Part shown: piece by piece, positions 55,735 to 64,000 of the stretch
Position numbering within the stretch: position 1 is the first letter of the stretch
Layout of the letters: each line of letters begins with the position of its first letter
Assembly: GCA_963754845.1 (NCBI GenBank)
Contig: CAVWHE010000004.1
Coordinates: 153,673-217,672 of the forward strand
Direction: 5' to 3'
DNA from: JAKASV01 sp963754845
Lineage (GTDB): Bacteria > Babelota > Babeliae > Babelales > Vermiphilaceae
DNA: 64,000 nt
The notes under the pieces: model-generated
What the model was told of the DNA's origin: nothing
Database searches by the model: none
What the model saw: only the letters and a program-made list of their open reading frames with translations
Program-made: the position numbers and the translations under genes

Positions 55735-56715
55735 ATGGATTTGACTGCGTTTCTTGGCGTAGCACGTGACCACTCCTCATGGGACGCACATCCCGTCGTT
55801 GTTTTTGTTGGCACCACCTGTCCGCTACTCTTTTTTTCTATGCTTTCGAAAGCCTGCGAGCGAGTGTCCATCGGCCCATTTCGACCTCTTGACATGGCAA
55901 ACATGCGGCGCGAAGAGGCTCTCACGTTGCTTTCAGTCCCATTTCTCGGCCAAAGTATGTGTTACTGGCTAAAAAACATCGAAACCCTCGATGTAAAGCA
56001 GCGATTACACTGGCTCTCGTATGCGCACGCATACACTGGTCCCCATCGCCTCATGTGCTTCGCCGGCCCGGTCGCGGCACGGTCCGATGGAGCACGGTAC
56101 GTTCATATCCCTGACGCCGTCGACGCTACGGTGTTTGTCCGTGTAGCTGAACTTGTTGTGCCAGCATCGGCACGCGGCAGCGTCGATATTCTTGCCAATT
56201 TTATCAGTCAAGGCAGAAAAATTTCCCTTGAGCTGGCGTGTATGCTCTGCCAGTACGCGGCCGTGGGCGGCGATGATACGATCGCGTTCGCCTGCCGCTG
56301 GCTCGATCTCATATGCGACCGCGATATACCTTTTTTTGAGCTCAGCAAGCGCTTTTTTGCACGCAATGCTGGAAGTTTTTTTTGCCTTTGGCATGAAATC
56401 GCTGACAAGCGCGGCCACCTCGTGTGGATCGCTTACTGGGCAGACGTTCTGTGGAACGCTTATAACTTCGCCCTGCTCTCCCAACGTTCGCTTCATGCCC
56501 AGGCGCGTGCAATGGCATACCGGCTACCATTCTCATACCTTCAAACAGGCTGGCGCCAGGCCGACACCGCTGAACTTAAAAAAGCCCTTGACTACATGTA
56601 TCGTCTCGATGTTCACGTTAAAAACGGTGGCAGCGGACTCGCCTTCCTCGAACTTTTTTACCTTAAATTTTTCGCTGGACACTTCGCCACAGCTGCACAA
56701 GATCGGTCGTCATAA
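55735..56715 (+). CDS. Possible DNA polymerase III delta subunit (HolA-like)
   Basis: A 326-residue cytosolic protein starting seven bases after rph. No Walker motif is visible. The C-terminal 60 residues (YRLPFSYLQTGWRQADTAE, then ALDYMYRLDVHVKNGGSGL and FLELFYLKFF) resemble the collar domain of clamp-loader delta subunits, where the L-x-x-Y-x-x-D-x-x-x-K-x-G pattern is common. An earlier stretch, ISLELACMLCQYAAVGGDDTI-like, fits the preceding lid region. The delta subunit opens the sliding clamp. Identity is low, so the call is tentative. Confidence 0.4.
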   Translation: MDLTAFLGVARDHSSWDAHPVVVFVGTTCPLLFFSMLSKACERVSIGPFRPLDMANMRREEALTLLSVPFLGQSMCYWLKNIETLDVKQRLHWLSYAHAYTGPHRLMCFAGPVAARSDGARYVHIPDAVDATVFVRVAELVVPASARGSVDILANFISQGRKISLELACMLCQYAAVGGDDTIAFACRWLDLICDRDIPFFELSKRFFARNAGSFFCLWHEIADKRGHLVWIAYWADVLWNAYNFALLSQRSLHAQARAMAYRLPFSYLQTGWRQADTAELKKALDYMYRLDVHVKNGGSGLAFLELFYLKFFAGHFATAAQDRSS

Positions 56716-56719
56716 GGTT

Positions 56720-56925
56720 CGCTGAGCGGACATCGTGCATAGGAGGCAAGGGCCGGCCGCCGAACTTGTCCAAGCATACGTTCATGACGTTGGAGGGTAT
56801 GCTCTCTTGGCGCTTGAAGATCGGGTAGGCCACAGCCGCCTTCAGACATGTGAACAAGGCCAACGTCCTCATGATTCACTACGATACCGCCATACCCGGT
56901 GTGTCGGCAACCAAGCGTGAGTTTG
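56720..56925. other. Short gap between convergent genes
   Basis: About 200 bases between the HolA-like gene and the 3' end of the coiled-coil protein gene. I see no gene, no strong terminator and no repeat here. Confidence 0.4.
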
Positions 56926-58530
56926 TTAGAGTCTTTTATGCAACCACCATCCGAAAAGCGCGTTCCATAGGGCTTTGAATGCCGACGAAAAAAATGCGAC
57001 GATTCCCGTGAAGATGCGTGTAATGAGGCTGCCGCCCGCAGCTTCTGCTGCCTTTTTCTTTGCCTCAAGTTGCGCCTTTTCTTCGGCGGCACGTCGTGCT
57101 TCCTCGTCATCTTCCTCTTCGCGGGTTTCCTCGACAAGATTCGCTGCCTGTTCTTTCAAATCTATGCCGCGATCTTTAAGCTCTTGAACCGTCTTTTTTG
57201 CGTGATCAGCCTTTTCTTGGGCTGTTTTTGCGAGATTGTCAAAGTAGGTAGAAAACTCCCCGCTTATATACGTACGCAGGTCCTTGAGGTTCTTTTGAAG
57301 GCCATCGACAACGTAATAATGCTGGCGAGCGCGTGTGTCACTGAGTTCCTGAGCGATAGTTTCAAATTCATCCCAGGCAGAGCGTTCAAAGTTGTGCGCC
57401 TCGCCGACCTTGGTCGTCAGGAGCGTGATAGCTTTATCAACCGCCACGTCGATTTTACTTATGGCATCAATATCGAGTTTGAGTTGCTCAAGCTGACCTT
57501 TGGCAGCTGAAACTTTTTCGAGAAATTCTCTATCATCTTCCGACGAATAACCTTCTTCTTCACGATCCTTTTCGATGTACTCCATGAGCCCGGTAAGAAC
57601 TTCGCGAAGCGCTCCTTCTTCAACACCGATTTCTTGATAAAATGGTCCGAAGAGTGTTCGATCGAGCTGCGAACGTTTTTCGAAGAATTTGAGGCGCAGT
57701 TCAAAGATTTCACCAAAGGCAATACGGACATCCTTGTATTTGTCTTTTGCGCGCTCCCACCAAACGCGTTTGTTGAGCCAATTGCCCTCCGGTTGCTCAA
57801 GTTCCATGGTATCGATGGCCTTGACTTCATCCTCCAAGGTCGTCCCGGCAGCTGGTGCCTGAGATGCCGCCTGCGGGGCTGACGCTTTGGGCTCAATTGC
57901 GTACGTCGACGGTGTAGGGGATGCAGATTTCGCAGTTGCTGTTTCTGGTACCTGCCAAGCAGGGGTCTGTACCGCTGGCACTGCCTGCTCCAAGGTCGTC
58001 CCGGCAGCTGGTGCCTGAGATGCCGCCTGCGGAGCTGACGCTTTGGGCTCAATTGCGTACGTCGACGGTGTAGGGGATGCAGATTTCGCAGTTGCTGTTT
58101 CTGGTACCTGCCAAGCAGGGGTCTGTACCGCTGGCACCGCCTGCTCCAAGGTCGTCCCGGCAGCTGGTGCCTGAGATGCCGCCTGCGGGGCTGACGCTTT
58201 GGGCTCAATTGCGTATGTCGACGGTGTAGGGGATGCAGATTTCGCAGTTGCTGTTTCTGGTACCTGCCAAGCAGGGGTCTGTACCGCTGCTTGCGGAGCC
58301 GGTGTCTGTACCGCTGGTGCCGCCTGTTGCGACGTCGGTACAGGAGGCGTTTCCGCGACACTTCCTCCTCCGGGGAATTTGGTATCGTGCCATCCCGAAC
58401 GGGTTTTTTCTTCGCTAGCTTTTGCAATGTTGCCGCCCACACGTGCGGCTTCCGAAGATCCTGCCTGGACGACAGAACACAGGGCAGCACCACCGATGCC
58501 AACAAGAATACAGCACACAACTCTGCGCAT
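56926..58530 (-). CDS. Secreted Pro/Ala-repeat and coiled-coil protein
   Basis: A 534-residue protein. ATG 58530 has GAGGAG upstream and starts a signal peptide (VVCCILVGIGGAALCSVVQA); the frame is open to 58665. Residues about 60–240 contain three 52-residue repeats rich in Pro, Ala and Thr (TPAWQVPETATAKSASPTPS, YAIEPKASAPQAASQAPAAG). The rest is highly charged and helical, with heptads (EFLEKVSAAKGQLEQLKLDI) and an EEARRAAEEKAQLEAKKKAA stretch, ending in a hydrophobic segment (LITRIFTGIVAFFSSAFKAL) that could insert into a membrane. It looks like an extended stalk with a coiled-coil body. Function unknown. Confidence 0.65.
   Translation of the reverse strand: MRRVVCCILVGIGGAALCSVVQAGSSEAARVGGNIAKASEEKTRSGWHDTKFPGGGSVAETPPVPTSQQAAPAVQTPAPQAAVQTPAWQVPETATAKSASPTPSTYAIEPKASAPQAASQAPAAGTTLEQAVPAVQTPAWQVPETATAKSASPTPSTYAIEPKASAPQAASQAPAAGTTLEQAVPAVQTPAWQVPETATAKSASPTPSTYAIEPKASAPQAASQAPAAGTTLEDEVKAIDTMELEQPEGNWLNKRVWWERAKDKYKDVRIAFGEIFELRLKFFEKRSQLDRTLFGPFYQEIGVEEGALREVLTGLMEYIEKDREEEGYSSEDDREFLEKVSAAKGQLEQLKLDIDAISKIDVAVDKAITLLTTKVGEAHNFERSAWDEFETIAQELSDTRARQHYYVVDGLQKNLKDLRTYISGEFSTYFDNLAKTAQEKADHAKKTVQELKDRGIDLKEQAANLVEETREEEDDEEARRAAEEKAQLEAKKKAAEAAGGSLITRIFTGIVAFFSSAFKALWNALFGWWLHKRL
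57835..58302 (-). repeat. Three exact 156-bp tandem repeats in coding sequence
   Basis: The landmark CAAGGTCGTCCCGGCAGC occurs at 57835, 57991 and 58147, exactly 156 bases apart, and the units differ at only a few positions. 156 is a multiple of three, so copy number can change without breaking the frame. Near identity implies recent duplication or ongoing homogenisation. Confidence 0.9.
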
Positions 58531-58567
58531 GACAACTCCTCGACTACCCATCACAGACCTCGTCGCA

Positions 58568-59029
58568 TCACAATGTTTCGGCAAGTTCCCTGAGCTCATT
58601 AATGAGCGCTCGCGAGAGCTCCTCGGCTTCCTTTGAAACGTATGACCATTGAATGCCCTTGTCAACTTTCACGAGAACCGACCGGTCGCTTTTGATGTCT
58701 ATGATATCGAGGCGCACGATGTTCATTAATGGGTGAACCAACGATGGTGCACGTACAACACCGGCACGTGCAAGGATGCTGTACGCAGTATTGCCCTCGT
58801 CCATGAAACAGAGCATGACTTTCTTTTGCCACACCATGTTGTGGTAGCCGGTGTGCTCCTTGTAAATGGATATTAAAATACTCTCCAGGCCTTTAGGGTA
58901 AATGCACTGAATCGGCGTCGTATGTGGCAGGCCACTTTCGGAAAACGTTGCCAGAACCGCAACAGTTCTGCTTGCCTTGAGGATCTTTGCCAAATCTTCT
59001 GGAAGTTTGATGCCCACATGTTTTGCCAT
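58568..59029 (-). CDS. Pyridoxamine 5'-phosphate oxidase-like flavin-barrel protein
   Basis: A 153-residue protein; ATG 59029 follows GGGAG. The opening KLPEDLAKILKASRTVAVLATF and SGLPHTTPIQCIYP match the first strands of the FMN-binding split barrel, and LISIYKEHTGYHNMVWQKKV fits the following strand–helix pair. Members use FMN, F420 or heme, or bind no cofactor, so the reaction is unknown. It lies between hemW and the repeat protein on the same strand, 31 bases from the hemW stop. Confidence 0.65.
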   Translation of the reverse strand: MAKHVGIKLPEDLAKILKASRTVAVLATFSESGLPHTTPIQCIYPKGLESILISIYKEHTGYHNMVWQKKVMLCFMDEGNTAYSILARAGVVRAPSLVHPLMNIVRLDIIDIKSDRSVLVKVDKGIQWSYVSKEAEELSRALINELRELAETL

Positions 59030-59066
59030 AAACACTCCCGCGCAACAAAAACAGAAAACCTCACAT

Positions 59067-60269
59067 TCATCTTCGCGTCACGTCTCTCCTGTCGTGATAT
59101 GACTTTACTTCAACGATAGTTTTATAGAGTTCGGCTGCAATCCTTTGTTCAACGATATATCCAGCGTTTGTTAGCACAAGACAGTCGCCAACCCTGCTCA
59201 TGAGTTCAGCCTGGCAGAATTGTTCGATTTTTTTATTGATGATATCACATTCATCAGGCGTCTTAGTGTGCGTGAGCTCGTGATAAGAAACGCCACGTGC
59301 CCGGCGGAGGCCGAGCATAATGACTTCATGGCGAACCTCCTCATGAGAAAGATGCTCAGAAAACACAATGGGATCGCCCGAACACTCGACGCTTGTCATG
59401 TAACCTTCAAGATCATCATTATTTCTAAAGCGCCTCGCTCCGTCGAAGGAACATGCAGCAACGCCACACCCTTTGTAGGGCTTCCTGTCCCAGTAAATAC
59501 CGTTATGGCGCGATTCATAGGTGGTACGCGCAAAACTCGACACCTCATAACGTTTAAATCCGTGACGTTCAAGAAAATCTGCCGACCAACAGTACATAGC
59601 CGCCACCTCATCGTCGTCTGGTAAAAGAACATGCCCACGAGCGACCTGCTCGTGGAGCGGCGTTCGCTCGTATACCGTGAGGCAGTACATGGAAACGTGC
59701 GTCACAGGCCACAAGACAACCTCAGCGATAAAGCGCTGCCAGTCGCCGCGCTCAACGCCAGGCAAACCAAGCATAAGGTCAACCGAGATATTGTCAAACT
59801 CGCGCGAGGCCAAGGAAAGAAGCCCGTATACATCGGTCATTTTTTGATAACGTCCAAGCTTTGCAAGTATTTCATCGTCACCATACTGAACACCGATACT
59901 AAGCCTGTTGATACCAATACTCCTCCAGAACGCCGGCTGATGCTGAAGTACTGAACCGGGGTTGACCTCGATAGTAACTTCAGTGAGCAACTGTGTGCAT
60001 ACTACATTTCTTATTCTATCAGACGTGTCAAGGAGTAATTGGTCGGGCCACGTACTCGGTGTTCCGCCACCCACGTAGATCGTTACGAGGCTCGTAGACG
60101 GCACTTGCGCGGCAAAGAGAGATATTTCGGTCATGAGTGCCTGCGTATAACGTTTCATCTGGCACTCGCGCTGTGCAAACGCTGTGAAAGGACAATACGA
60201 ACATCGCGAGCGACAAAAAGGCCAGTGAATGTAGAGCGAACACGCGCGATCCTGCGGTGTAAAATGCAC
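59067..60269 (-). CDS. hemW: HemW-like radical SAM heme chaperone
   Basis: A 400-residue radical SAM protein. The 4Fe-4S motif is CxxxCxxC (Cys 19, 23 and 26 in WPFCRSRCSYCPF), followed by VTIYVGGGTPSTWP and VTIEVNPGSV, the usual SAM-binding stretches, and RLSIGVQYGDDEIL. The extra Cys after the cluster found in true HemN (CxxxCxxCxC) is missing, since Pro-Phe follows, so HemW is the better name. HemW delivers heme to respiratory proteins. The C-terminal HemN-like domain (GLRRARGVSYHEL, LVLTNAGYIVEQRIAAEL) is present. The frame is intact. Confidence 0.85.
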   Translation of the reverse strand: MHFTPQDRACSLYIHWPFCRSRCSYCPFTAFAQRECQMKRYTQALMTEISLFAAQVPSTSLVTIYVGGGTPSTWPDQLLLDTSDRIRNVVCTQLLTEVTIEVNPGSVLQHQPAFWRSIGINRLSIGVQYGDDEILAKLGRYQKMTDVYGLLSLASREFDNISVDLMLGLPGVERGDWQRFIAEVVLWPVTHVSMYCLTVYERTPLHEQVARGHVLLPDDDEVAAMYCWSADFLERHGFKRYEVSSFARTTYESRHNGIYWDRKPYKGCGVAACSFDGARRFRNNDDLEGYMTSVECSGDPIVFSEHLSHEEVRHEVIMLGLRRARGVSYHELTHTKTPDECDIINKKIEQFCQAELMSRVGDCLVLTNAGYIVEQRIAAELYKTIVEVKSYHDRRDVTRR

Positions 60270-60311
60270 AAGAAACCCTTTCGCGCGCAGCCCACAAGGC
60301 CATGCAGTGTA

Positions 60312-60812
60312 TTACGCGTTATCCGGTGGAGTCGTATCTTTGACGAGACGCAACCCGAGCTCGATGTCGGCCTTCATGTGCTCGGCAACTCCCAACTCGC
60401 GGGCAAATTTTACATGAAGACCGTGATCAAGAATATCGCTTAAAACAGGCAGAAGATCACGCGGAAAAGAAACGTGCTGTCCAAGACAATTGATGATCTC
60501 ACGGTCGGTTTTGCCTTCTATGTCATAACCATAGCGTCGATGAATGTACTTCTTTATGACGTCGACGAGGCGCGTATAAAAAACTTTTCCCGTGCTTTCA
60601 TTGAGCGTGGCGGGCACACTCAAAAGTTCAAGGGCCTTACGCGCCTCTGCCCAGGGCGTCAGCGGCTTGTGACGCTTCATGATGAGACGCACAAAGTAAA
60701 CAGCGATGAGCGCACACACGGCGACAGCTGCAACCAACGCAACAATTTTCGTCGTCGAACGTTGCCACCACGGCACGTACTCAATGTCGTAAATATCGAA
60801 AAAATCTTTCAT
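60312..60812 (-). CDS. DUF4381-like membrane protein of Bat/MoxR-type operon
   Basis: A 166-residue protein from ATG 60812, with one membrane helix (KIVALVAAVAVCALIAVYFV) followed by a cytosolic domain (WAEARKALELLS, FYTRLVDVIKKYIHRRYGYD, EIINCL). This layout fits DUF4381 proteins, which occur with DUF58 and von Willebrand-type genes beside MoxR ATPases. It lies 30 bases downstream of the DUF58 gene. The rest of the expected operon (vWA proteins, moxR) is not in the window. The complex is thought to help assemble or mature envelope proteins. Confidence 0.65.
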   Translation of the reverse strand: MKDFFDIYDIEYVPWWQRSTTKIVALVAAVAVCALIAVYFVRLIMKRHKPLTPWAEARKALELLSVPATLNESTGKVFYTRLVDVIKKYIHRRYGYDIEGKTDREIINCLGQHVSFPRDLLPVLSDILDHGLHVKFARELGVAEHMKADIELGLRLVKDTTPPDNA

Positions 60813-60842
60813 GCGCACACCACCCGTAAAACCTCACCAACA

Positions 60843-61712
60843 CTAGTAGGCCATGCGCCGCCTAAAAAATCTCACGACGTCACCGACAAACGTCTCACTA
60901 TTGGCAAGATCGAAGCATCCGACACCATACTTTGTGTAGAGCATGCCCTGCTGACCGGCCCTGTGATCAAGAAACGAACGAACGTGTCTGCCCGATCGTT
61001 TTCGTGTGTCAATGACGCACTCAATACCCGTTTCTGGGTCGTGGACATTGAGAAAGCCGACCGAAGGCAGATGACGCTCAAGGGGATCGAGGCAGCGAAT
61101 AACAACAAGCTCGTAAATACGTGCGGCCATTCGCAATGCGTCATCCATCCTATCGTCGATGCAATCGGAGATAACAAAAACCGCCGCATTGCGGTTTTTC
61201 ATGCTCATGAGACGTTCGAGGGCAACAGCACCGTTAGTTTTCACCCCTCGCGATGCATGGGCAAAAATGTGCTCTAAAATCGTGCGCACGTGCGCATGCC
61301 CGAGTGCGGGTGGAACAAGAGCTTCGACGATATCGGAAAAAAGTATAAGCCCAACACGATCTTTGCTTACCGGCTACGAAAGCAAGGATAGCTGCAACTT
61401 GTTGCATGACGTCGGCCTTGGAGAAGCGTACCCGAGGTAAAGTACGTCGAACGCGAGAACATCAAGAAGCACTATGACCGTCCTGCTACGTTCTTCGATA
61501 TATTCCCTGACAAGAAGTTTATTTGTTCGTGCCGACGCTCGCCAGTCAATGAAACGGACATCGTCACCCATCTGATAGTCGCGGATTTGATTAAACTCAA
61601 ATCCCGAACCCTTCTGGGCCGACCGACTATCGCCCATGAGCGTGCTATTCATGATACGCCGCGTGTGGATCTCAATTTGGGCAATTTTTTTTAAAACATC
61701 TTGAGAAAGCAT
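60843..61712 (-). CDS. DUF58 family protein (frameshifted)
   Basis: From ATG 61712: KKIAQIEIHTRRIMNSTLMG, GFEFNQIRDYQMGDDVRFID with WRASARTNKLLVREYIEERS, and TVIVLLDV, the usual DUF58 start. Between about 61250 and 61470 the frame shifts several times, but KADVMQQVAAILAF and KDRVGLILFSDIVEAL are readable in other frames. The clean C-terminus (VRTILEHIFAHASRG, AVFVISDCIDD) runs to 60843. DUF58 proteins have a vWA-like fold and work with MoxR ATPases. It begins eight bases after the inferred serS stop. Confidence 0.82.
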
Positions 61713-61720
61713 AGTCGTTT

Positions 61721-62957
61721 TCAGAGCATAAATTCGTTAAGAACGTCTGGAAGTTTACGCTGCCGTCAGCCTGCTGATACACTTCAAGGAGGGCAACCAT
61801 AAGACGCGGTGCGGCAAGTGACGATGTGTTGAGCGTGTACACAAGTTCGGGCTTTTTCATGCCAGATTTCTTGAAGCGTATTGATCCGCGGCGTGCCTGA
61901 AAATCAGTACAGTTGCTCGACGAAGAGACTTCGTAATAGGCATTTTGTCCCGGAAGCCACACTTCAATGTCGTACGTCCTGGCAGAAGGAAACGAACAAT
62001 CCTGAGCTGCCAGAAGACTAATGCGGTAATGAAGCCCGAGTTGCTGGAGAATATCTTCGGCGCACGCAACCATACGTTCATGCTCGTCCTCGGCGTGATC
62101 TGGTTCGCACAACGTATAAAGTTCAACCTTTTCAAACTGATGGATGCGAATAAGGCCGCGCTCAGTGGATCCGTAGCCACCAGCTTCGCGCCTGAAACAA
62201 CTCGTCCACGCGGTCAGACGAACGGGAAGTTCCTCAGCGGCAAAAATATGGTCGCGGTAGAGATTGGTCAGAACAACTTCGGCCGTCGGCGAAAGATACA
62301 GGCCATCGTGAGCGATTTCATAAACCTGATCACGAAACTTGGGAAAATTGCTTGCAACAAGAAGTGACTTAGCATTCGTAACACAGGGCGGAAGCGTGAT
62401 GGTATAACCGTGTTTGAGGTTATTTTTGAGCATGAACATCATGAGCGCGTACAAAAGTTTGGCGCCCATGCCTTTGTACATAACAAACTGGCTGCCCGTC
62501 ACGCGCGCAGCTGCTTCAAAATCGAGCCACCCAAGAGCCTCCCCAAGTTCAAGATGGTTTTTGATGGGAAAGGAAAATGTTGGTTTCTGCCCGACGACTT
62601 TGACGGCCACATTCGCCTCTTTGCCACCGGCTGGAATGTTCTCGCCAAGGATATTGGGGCACGAAAGATAGATTTCGTTGAAGGTGCACTCAACGTCACA
62701 AAGACGCGTCTCGGCGTCTTTGAGTTCTTTGCTGAGCGTAACTGACTCTTCACGCAATTTTTCATCAACACCGGTCTTGCCGCGTTCGGCAAGGGCATTT
62801 TTCTTGTGCCTGAGCTCGTCGACATGAAGGCGTACTGCACGTACGTGCTCATCCAGAACTATAAGCTTGCCGACATCAAACGTCGGATCCTTTTTATTAC
62901 CGAGCGCCTCACACGCTCCGGTTCTTCCCTGAGCAAAGCCAAATTTATCCAGTGCAC
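61721..62957 (-). CDS. serS: Seryl-tRNA synthetase (two frameshifts)
   Basis: Class II synthetase that charges tRNA-Ser. The main frame contains the coiled-coil arm (VDELRHKKNALAERGK), motif 2 (SCFRREAGGYGSTERGLIRIHQFEKVEL in part: FRREAGGYG, RIHQFEKVEL), EVSSSSNCTDFQARR and motif 3 (NTSSLAAPRLMVALLEVYQQADG). Both ends are hidden by shifts. Upstream, NLALLREEPERVR is readable from GTG 62957 (GGGAG just before it), joining at an A-run near 62890. At the 3' end a missing A in GTAAAC restores KLPDVLNEFML and TGA 61723–61721. The frame otherwise runs to 61672 inside the next gene, which is unlikely. Confidence 0.9.
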
Positions 62958-63306
62958 TCCCGTGCAACGCACACACTATCTCACTGTCATACGTTCCCCC
63001 ATAAAGAATAGCAAAAGATGTGGCATTGTGCCAAGAAAAGGTAATTACATTAACGCAAACTCGCACCAAGAAGTGATCGTTAAAACTCACAATCAATACC
63101 AAGCGAGAATAGCGAAACCAGAAGATTACATTTTCTTCCTTGCTTCATCGATGATACACTGTTCCCAGACAGCACATCTGAGCTATCAAGCTTCGTTTTT
63201 GTAGTTTCAGGAAGTCAACGTGATACCCAAGGTAGCACAGCAAAAATTCTGCAATTGCAAAAACTGGACGAGCCCCAGAGGGCGGGACGGGTAGGAGGAT
63301 ATCGTT
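62958..63306. other. Gap between divergent serS and the right-edge gene
   Basis: About 350 bases. Apart from GTAGGAGG (63291–63298), the ribosome site of the gene at 63307, I see no gene or RNA. Promoters for both directions should lie here, but I could not pick one with confidence. Confidence 0.4.
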
Positions 63307-64000
63307 GTGGTCGTGGAAGTGTTTTTGAGCTTTTTCATACGTGGCGTGAGTCGTACACCCCGTACTCGTGCGCGGAGTTTCATAGTCCTTGCCAGCCTTT
63401 TTCTTGCGCTTGCTTGCGGTACACGTGCCGGAGCCCGGCTTGCGAGGCTCAGTGCATCATGAATAGGGCCGCGTGCCCATTTCTTGCTTCCGTCAACGTT
63501 GCCGTCCAATCAATGACGAAGGACAGTGAAGGCGTAACGTATATGGTGGTTGCCGGAACAGCAATCAGCGGCGGCGATAGCTCGCTGGCACTTCCCAAGG
63601 ACGCCGCCCTCTTGTTATCCGTGTGATTGGCGATATAAAGGGTAATTTCAGCGTTCTTTGAAAAGCGGCGTTACGATTTTCTCGCTCGCCGTTATCATAG
63701 GTGCCGGCGCCACCATCAAGGGAACAACAAGCATCGTCGTCAAACACGGAGCGAAGGTGACAGAAAAGTGCGGGTTATATGTTCACGCTATCGCCGGCGA
63801 TTGCGCCGTGTGCGTCAAAGAGGCAGCACAACCGGCGACTGCATCGTTGATGTTGGTGGTGGTACGAGGGCTGGCAACTGCAGCGTGCGTATGGACGGCA
63901 CAGCAGATTATTGCACGGTGTATGTAGGTGGTGTAGCCGATTCGTGCACTGTTGACATCGGTGGCACGGCTAACCTCTGCGCGATTGATGTTGGTTGCGG
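63307..64000 (+). CDS. Secreted Cys-repeat protein, frameshifted and running off the window
   Basis: GTG 63307 follows GGAGG at eight bases. A signal peptide (FIVLASLFLALACGTRAGA) is encoded first. The frame then changes near 63450, 63625, 63660 and 63830, but the protein stays readable: AISGGDSSLALPKDAALL, IRVIGDIKGNFSV, TTSIVVKHGAKVTEKC, GNCSVRMDGTADYCTVYVGG, VADSCTVDIGGTANLCAIDV. This matches the gene at 17467 (IYVVGDIDGDLDINL, then short repeats G-x-x-x-x-x-C-x-V-x-[VI]-x-G). So it is a relative of the giant repeat protein. The breaks look like sequence errors, as in serS and the DUF58 gene next door. Confidence 0.65.

Noticed and set aside
57459..58535. 358-codon alternative frame rich in Arg, His and Leu
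   Set aside because: Shifted reading of the Pro/Ala repeats; the frame with signal peptide and coiled coil is the real one.

Overview
The window looks like a chromosome segment of a host-associated bacterium. It carries a bacterial core: dnaA, glyA, serS, hemW, and a tRNA–rpmG–secE–nusG–rplKAJL–rpoBC–rpsO–pnp–rph block. Around this lies an unusual number of proteins with signal peptides, several with eukaryote-like domains: a cytosolic-phospholipase-A2-type lipase, a C2H2 zinc-finger protein with a TGEKPF linker, and beta-propeller proteins. This style fits an obligate symbiont of protists, for example Candidatus Dependentiae (TM6). That placement is my inference; the sequence alone does not prove it.

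Layout. 1–3.9 kb: two small secreted helical proteins and two paralogous glycosyltransferases, the second split by an IS5-type element. 3.9–5.7 kb: the phosphoesterase and polymerase modules of LigD as two coupled genes. 5.7–12.7 kb: secreted Hsp20-like and Cys-rich proteins, the large phospholipase, a membrane protein, a NUDIX hydrolase and an unknown gene. 12.9–17.1 kb: an unknown protein, dnaA, and a DegP/HtrA protease. 17.5–21.6 kb: a giant secreted repeat protein. 21.6–24.0 kb: a block of 298-bp tandem repeats built from short palindromes and bracketed by inverted ends. 24.0–26.8 kb: two paralogous secreted beta-propeller proteins. 27–29.2 kb: an IS1634-type transposase. 29.5–31.8 kb: a PadR regulator with an FAD oxidoreductase. 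31.9–36.4 kb: a secreted protein, a glycosyltransferase-like protein, a polysaccharide flippase and glyA. 36.6–39.4 kb: the zinc-finger protein. 40.0–54.9 kb: tRNAs and the ribosomal protein/RNA polymerase block. 54.9–63.0 kb: rph, a possible holA, a repeat-rich coiled-coil protein, a flavin-barrel protein, hemW, two genes of a DUF58/Bat-type operon and serS. 63.3 kb to the end: a relative of the giant repeat protein, running off the edge.

One feature affects the whole annotation. From about 40.4 to 54.5 kb, and again from about 61.2 kb to the right end, every protein gene carries one or more single-base indels. The conserved protein sequence continues across the frames, so these look like sequence errors (often in short homopolymers) rather than decay of essential genes. 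I list those genes at their inferred full extent. Genes elsewhere, including several over 2.8 kb, read through cleanly.

Working together: transcription, translation and RNA turnover genes form the usual superoperon. Glycosyltransferases and the flippase suggest surface polysaccharide or glycoprotein work. The secreted proteins are the best candidates for contact with a host.
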